In this document: positions 7,503-11,034 of the stretch, piece after piece
Numbering within the stretch: position 1 is the stretch's first letter
Layout: each line of letters starts with the position of its first letter
NCBI GenBank assembly: GCA_964567475.1
Contig: CAZMMV010000058.1
Coordinates: forward strand, 1-11,034
Length of the DNA stretch: 11,034 nt
DNA from: CAZMMV01 sp964567475
GTDB taxonomy: Bacteria > Bacillota > Clostridia > Tissierellales > Tissierellaceae
Reading direction: 5' to 3'
Position numbers and translations under genes: made by a program
The notes under the pieces: model-generated
The model's database searches: none
What the model was told of the DNA's origin: nothing
The model's input: only the letters and a program-made list of their open reading frames with translations

Positions 7503-9812
7503 CTGCTTTCCACCCTTCTTTTAATTTTCTTGTAAATAGCTCACTCCACTTTTTAGCAAAAGCTAATCCACTAAAAAAGCCAATACTTGGAGATAAAGGT
7601 ATTGTATCAGAGTAATAATCCCCTCCAGTATCTGGTGAAGAATAATTTGTCAATAATATATCTGGTTTTATTTTATTTATATCTTCTAATTTATTAGTCA
7701 TATCATAGTTATCTTTAAACTCTAGTATATTATCCATATATTTTGTATCAAATGTATCTTCTTGAGAAAAATTTAATAATCCTAGATACTCTATACTCAT
7801 TCCTAAATCTATAATTGTCTTAAGTACCCAGTCAATATCCTGATTGTAGCATAAAATCATAACCTTTTTTCCCTGTAAATTTTCTTTATATTTTTTTATT
7901 TCATCTTCATATCTTTCTTTATAGTCTTTTATTATTAAGTTATATAATTCTTCTTTATGAAAATATTTACATAAACTGTAAATCCAACTAATAGTATCAT
8001 CATAACCTACAGGAAAAGGCTTATGGAAAAATTCAACATCATAATCTCTTACCAAAAAATCTCTTATATTTCTTCCCATATAATCATCATAGGCTAATAA
8101 GTTTAATCCAGCCTTTTTAAAATTTACAATGCTAGCATAATCCGTATTATTTATAAATCTACAATTGATACTAAGACCTAAACTTTCTAATNNNNNNNNN
8201 NNNNNNNNNNNNNNNNNNNNNNNNNNNNNNNNNNNNNNNNNNNNNNNNNNNNNNNNNNNNNNNNNNNNNNNNNNNNNNNNNNNNNNNNNNNATAATCCGT
8301 ATTATTTATAAATCTACAATTGATACTAAGACCTAAACTTTCTAATATATCTTTAACAAAATTATAATTATAATTAGTACTGTTTGCTACTGGTTTCTCT
8401 CCGATTATATTTACTAAATTATCTTCTTTCTCAACATTCTTATCTATTAATTCTTTTGCTATTTCAGAATATGCTATTAAAATTCCCTGCAAGTAATCTC
8501 CTGTAATGTTTCCATCTGTTATTATTGGTATTATTCTTATACCTTCTTCTTCTAAACTTCTTACATCTTCTACATTGTCTCCAATAATACCACTGGGACA
8601 AGTTGTAAGTACAAATATTACTTTTGGCTTATTCTTTTTAATCTCTTTTACTTTATTTAATAGATTGTCTATTCCACCAAATATCATTACATTTTCATCC
8701 ATCTCTGAAGAATAAAAAGGAGGTGATGTCTGAATTGCTAGTGTAATTCCTCTTTCTAATAAGGTTTTTCTAGCCAATGAAGATATATTCTGATATGTAA
8801 TATGAGCACAACTATTTGGTCCATGTGATATTGTTGCACTTTCTTTTATCTGAGTAGTAACTCCTGCTGCACCTGAATATGCACAACCATGTAATGGCTC
8901 TTTATGAATTACATTTTTTGAATATATTTGTATTTTCTTTTTTTCCTTTTTATCTTCTTTATGATCCTCTTCTTCAAATGCTTTTTTTACATTTATCTTT
9001 GAACTTTTTTCAGTAAGTAAAACCTTTTCTTCCAATAAATTTGTATCTATAGGCTGAGCCTCATAAAGATTTTCTTGAGATATTATTAGATTTGATAGAT
9101 CATAAAATATTTTTGCAATATCTGAATCTGGATATTTCTCAACTACACATTTCTTTTCTCTTTCACTTATACCAAACAACTCACTTCTGGGTATCTTGGC
9201 TACTATAGGCAATTTTACCGCTTGACTAAATCTTTCTAACCTTCCATCTTCATCCTCTAACCCTCTTGCATTATAAATAATTCCTCCAAGCCTATTAGTC
9301 CCATCATCATAGTTCTTGACCCCTCTTAATATATTATTTGCAGCATATATAGACATAAATTCTCCACTAGTTACAACATATATTTTTTTCGCATATTCTT
9401 TTCTAATAGGAACTGCAAATCCACCACAAACAACATCTCCTAGAACATCATAAATTATTCCATCATAATTTTTATCCTTTATGCCTAATTTATCCAACAA
9501 CTCAAATGTAGTTAGTATACCTCTACCCGCACATCCTACGCCTGGTTCTGGACCCCCAGCTTCTACACAATGAACTCCATAAATCCCTTCATAAACTATA
9601 TCTTTTAAAGAGTAATCCTGGGGATTAGTCCTCTTTATATAGTCTAGTACTGATTCAATTAAAACACCATTTAGTAAAAGTCTAGTAGAATCCTGTTTTG
9701 GGTCACAACCTACTTGTAGTATGTTTTTCTCGATTTTCCCTAGACCAGCAGAAATATTAGCTGATATTGTTGATTTACCTATGCCACCCTTTCCATAAAT
9801 TGCAATTTCCAT
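7468..9812 (-). CDS. NifH-NifD-like fusion protein (split by a spurious assembly gap)
   Basis: Collapsing the duplicated 55 bases around the N run gives one open frame of 729 codons. Residues 1-255 are a NifH/BchL-type reductase: P-loop GKGGIGKST (7-15), VGCDPKQDSTR (34-44), Cys94 in GGPEPGVGCAGRG and Cys129 in DVLGDVVCGGF, which together hold the [4Fe-4S] cluster between two subunits. A Lys/Glu-rich linker (about 256-305) leads to a NifD-like domain with Cys310 (GCAYSGAAGV), Cys335 (ISHGPNSC) and Cys405 (TTCPSGIIGDN), matching the three NifD P-cluster cysteines. At the FeMo-cofactor Cys position (NifD NLVHCY) the fusion has NLLAYD, and the His-bearing SGPYHGF block reads SPSIGFF. ATP-driven electron transfer to a subunit pair with the NifK-like protein is expected; the substrate is unknown. 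AGGGAGG lies 6 nt before the ATG. Without the gap correction this looks like two broken genes. Confidence 0.85.
7503..7517 (-). promoter_or_regulatory. Ribosome site of the NifK-like gene inside the fusion gene
   Basis: On the minus strand AAGGGTGG (7517-7510) precedes the ATG at 7502 by 7 nt. It lies within the last codons of the NifH-NifD fusion gene. This supports the chosen start and the 35-nt overlap. Confidence 0.6.
8137..8191. repeat. 55-nt duplicate, left side of the N gap
   Basis: Bases 8137-8191 are identical to 8292-8346. They abut the N run, so they are most likely the same genomic 55 bases present at both contig ends, not a biological direct repeat. Confidence 0.95.
8192..8291. 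other. 100-base N run, probable false scaffold gap
   Basis: Exactly 100 N bases, a usual placeholder size for a gap of unknown length. The flanks share their terminal 55 bases, which is what overlapping contigs produce. Removing the N run and one copy keeps the reading frame and protein homology continuous, so probably no sequence is missing. Confidence 0.9.
8292..8346. repeat. 55-nt duplicate, right side of the N gap
   Basis: This is the second copy of 8137-8191. On the minus strand it encodes the end of the segment ESLGLSINCRFINNTDY, and the frame then continues from base 8136 with A-S-I-V-N-F. Confidence 0.95.
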
Positions 9813-9818
9813 AATAAA

Positions 9819-9850
9819 CCTCCCTATCTTCTATCCTTTAGTTTATTATA
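9819..9850 (-). promoter_or_regulatory. Candidate -10 element and ribosome site of the nitrogenase-like operon
   Basis: On the minus strand a perfect TATAAT (9850-9845) lies in the 72-nt gap between the thiD terminator and the fusion gene, followed by AGGGAGG (9825-9819), 6 nt before the ATG. The -35 position (TTTTAT at 9873-9868) is poor, which would allow an activator or a weak basal level. The leader is too short for a riboswitch. Confidence 0.4.
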
Positions 9851-9884
9851 TCACTTGTCATACTTGAATAAAATATTAAGAAAT

Positions 9885-9918
9885 AAAAGCCTTGATTTTT
9901 TTCAAAATCAAGGCTTTT
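9885..9918. terminator. Terminator after thiD
   Basis: A perfect 15-bp inverted repeat (9885-9899 and 9904-9918) closes a 4-nt loop. The A-rich outer stem on one side gives T tracts on the other in both directions. It lies 24 nt beyond the thiD stop on the minus strand and separates the thiamine genes from the nitrogenase-like operon. Confidence 0.85.
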
Positions 9919-9942
9919 GTCTTATTAAATTAGTTATTAATT

Positions 9943-10716
9943 TTATACGCAATGGTTTAAAGGTCCACTAGCTGATCCTAAGTCTAGTCCTGCCCTTAAA
10001 GCCCTTGTAATATATGCTTTAGCATTTTTTATACTTTCTTCCATGCTCAAACCTTGTCCAAGATTACATGCAATTGCAGAAGATAGTGTACAACCTGTAC
10101 CATGATTATTAGGATTATCTATTCTATCTGCATTAAACCATATAAAATCACCTTTAAAATAGAGTAAATCATCTGCACTATCTGCTAAATGTCCTCCCTT
10201 TACTAGAATATAACAATCTAATGTTTTTGAAATTTCCTCTGCAGCTTTTATCATATCTTTTTTATCTTCAATTTTTAATCCACTGATACCTTCTGCTTCA
10301 AATATATTTGGTGTTATAAGATCTGCCATAGGCAGTAGCTCTCCTTTTAATGTATCCATAGCATCTTCACTCATTAGATGATGTCCACTAGTTGAAAACA
10401 TAACAGGATCTACTACTATGTTTTTAGCATTATATTCCTTAAGCTTCTTACAAATCATCTTAATAATCTCTACTGAAGATACCATACCAATTTTTACTGC
10501 ATCTGGAAAAATATCTTTAAATATACAATCTAATTGTTGTCCTAGAAATTCTGGACTTGTTTCATCAATACCAAATACTCCTCTTGTGTTTTGCGCTGTC
10601 AATGCTGTTATAGCGCTCATAGCATACATTTTATGAGCTGTAATAGTTTTTATATCTGCTTGTATCCCTGCTCCACCACTACAATCTGAACCTGCTATAG
10701 TTAAAACTTTCTTCAT
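9943..10716 (-). CDS. thiD: Hydroxymethylpyrimidine/phosphomethylpyrimidine kinase
   Basis: A 257-residue ribokinase-fold enzyme that phosphorylates HMP to HMP-P and then HMP-PP, the pyrimidine precursor of thiamine. Typical blocks are present: KVLTIAGSDCSGGAGIQADI at the N-terminus (substrate site), YAMSAITALTAQNT, VVDPVMFSTSGHHLM, DLITPNIFEAEGISG, YILVKGGHL and the anion-hole NNHGTGCTLSSAIA near the C-terminus with the catalytic base Asp/Cys region. The length matches the family (about 260). The start at 10716 is preferred over an in-frame ATG at 10752 because GGAGG lies 7 nt before it and the protein then begins MKKVLTIAGSD as in relatives. It follows thiE by 25 nt, so the two are very likely co-transcribed, and the transcript ends at the hairpin 9885-9918. 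Confidence 0.95.
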   Translation of the reverse strand: MKKVLTIAGSDCSGGAGIQADIKTITAHKMYAMSAITALTAQNTRGVFGIDETSPEFLGQQLDCIFKDIFPDAVKIGMVSSVEIIKMICKKLKEYNAKNIVVDPVMFSTSGHHLMSEDAMDTLKGELLPMADLITPNIFEAEGISGLKIEDKKDMIKAAEEISKTLDCYILVKGGHLADSADDLLYFKGDFIWFNADRIDNPNNHGTGCTLSSAIACNLGQGLSMEESIKNAKAYITRALRAGLDLGSASGPLNHCV

Positions 10717-10723
10717 CAAAATT

Positions 10724-10728
10724 CCTCC
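10724..10728 (-). promoter_or_regulatory. Ribosome site deciding the thiD start
   Basis: GGAGG on the minus strand (10728-10724) sits 7 nt before the ATG at 10716. It makes the more upstream in-frame ATG at 10752, which overlaps thiE, unlikely. Confidence 0.8.
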
Positions 10729-10741
10729 ATCCTTGTGAAAT

Positions 10742-11034
10742 TTAATTTTCAACTACTTCCTTAGCTAATCTAGATAACTCTTTTGTAGCTCCATAAATAT
10801 CTTTTTTAGCAAATATTGCTGATATACAACAAACACCATCTATTCCAGTGCCTTTTAAGCTTGAAATATTTTTTTCATTTATTCCTCCAATTGCTACAAC
10901 TGGTATAGAAATAGACTTACAAATTTCTTTTATGATATCCATAGACACAAAATCTGCTTCCTCTTTGGTATTAGTTTTAAATACAGCCCCCACGCCTATA
11001 TAATCTGCTCCATTTTCTTCAGCTAATTTTGCAG
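10742..11034 (-). CDS. thiE: Thiamine-phosphate synthase, C-terminal part
   Basis: About 97 residues of the C-terminal half are in the window; the gene runs off the right edge. The visible frame reads AKLAEENGADYIGVGAVFKT, then PVVAIGGINEKNI and GIDGVCCISAIF. These match the ThiE barrel: the G-A-D-Y-I-G-V-G-x-x-F-x-T strand, the I-P-V-V-A-I-G-G-I phosphate-binding loop and the G-V-x-x-x-S-A-I-F end. The enzyme joins HMP-PP with thiazole phosphate to give thiamine phosphate. The apparent GTG start at 10993 is only a frame-internal valine codon, because the frame stays open to the edge. It lies directly upstream of thiD, which makes its substrate. A TPP riboswitch, if present, would be outside the window. 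Confidence 0.9.
   Translation of the reverse strand, partial: AKLAEENGADYIGVGAVFKTNTKEEADFVSMDIIKEICKSISIPVVAIGGINEKNISSLKGTGIDGVCCISAIFAKKDIYGATKELSRLAKEVVEN

Noticed and set aside
7468..8079. A separate 203-residue gene starting at ATG 8079
   Set aside because: The frame is open upstream through 8136 into the shared 55-mer and joins the NifD-like sequence in frame; there is no good ribosome site before 8079.
8137..8346. A biological 55-nt direct repeat or the start of a repeat array
   Set aside because: There are only two copies, both exactly abutting an N run of 100. Collapsing them restores one open frame, which fits contig overlap.
8506..8715. A plus-strand gene inside the fusion gene, with similar antisense frames at 949-1140, 3048-3302, 3375-3581, 4480-4710 and 10418-10636
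   Set aside because: All lie opposite well-supported genes, have no recognisable homology and arise from the AT-rich codon pattern of the other strand.
6210..9812. A true nitrogenase (nifHDK) for N2 fixation
   Set aside because: The NifD-like part lacks the FeMo-cofactor Cys and His ligand motifs, the NifK-like protein lacks two of three P-cluster cysteines, both subunits are short, and no cofactor genes are present.
10717..10752. The upstream in-frame ATG of thiD at 10752
   Set aside because: It would overlap thiE and add 12 residues not seen in the family, while GGAGG is ideally placed before 10716.

Overview
The window is AT-rich on both strands. It has strong AGGAGG-type ribosome sites, short intergenic gaps and T-tailed hairpin terminators. 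Together with the protein types, this points to a low-GC anaerobic Firmicute (Clostridia/Tissierellia-like). That is inference: no taxonomic marker gene is present. The sequence is a scaffold, with a 100-base N run at 8192-8291 that looks like an assembly artefact.

Left part (1-510): a decayed 3' remnant of an IS3-type transposase enters from the window edge. It is followed by a non-coding stretch with one terminator-like hairpin and a candidate promoter.

Plus-strand operon (511-4852): a PHP-family metallophosphoesterase, a substrate-binding lipoprotein, a fused two-domain permease and an ABC ATPase, with gaps of 35 nt or less. The transporter is of the AfuABC/FbpABC (Fe3+/organophosphate/phosphonate) type. 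Co-transcription with a phosphoesterase favours a phosphorylated or phosphonate substrate over iron. The operon ends at a perfect 21-bp hairpin shared with the convergent gene to its right.

Minus-strand part (4976-11034), in transcription order: the end of thiE and complete thiD (thiamine synthesis), a terminator, a two-gene nitrogenase-superfamily operon, a terminator, and then a monofunctional homoserine dehydrogenase gene with its own leader.

The nitrogenase-like operon is the main point of interest. The same 55 bases lie on both sides of the N run. Collapsing them removes the gap and gives one open 729-codon frame in which a NifH-like Fe protein (both cluster cysteines present) is fused through a charged linker to a NifD-like catalytic subunit. 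A NifK-like partner overlaps its 3' end by 35 nt. The NifD-like half keeps the three P-cluster-type cysteines, and the NifK-like protein keeps only one. Residues at the FeMo-cofactor ligand positions are absent. The pattern resembles the single [4Fe-4S] cluster of dark-operative protochlorophyllide reductase more than a true nitrogenase. The substrate cannot be told from the sequence.
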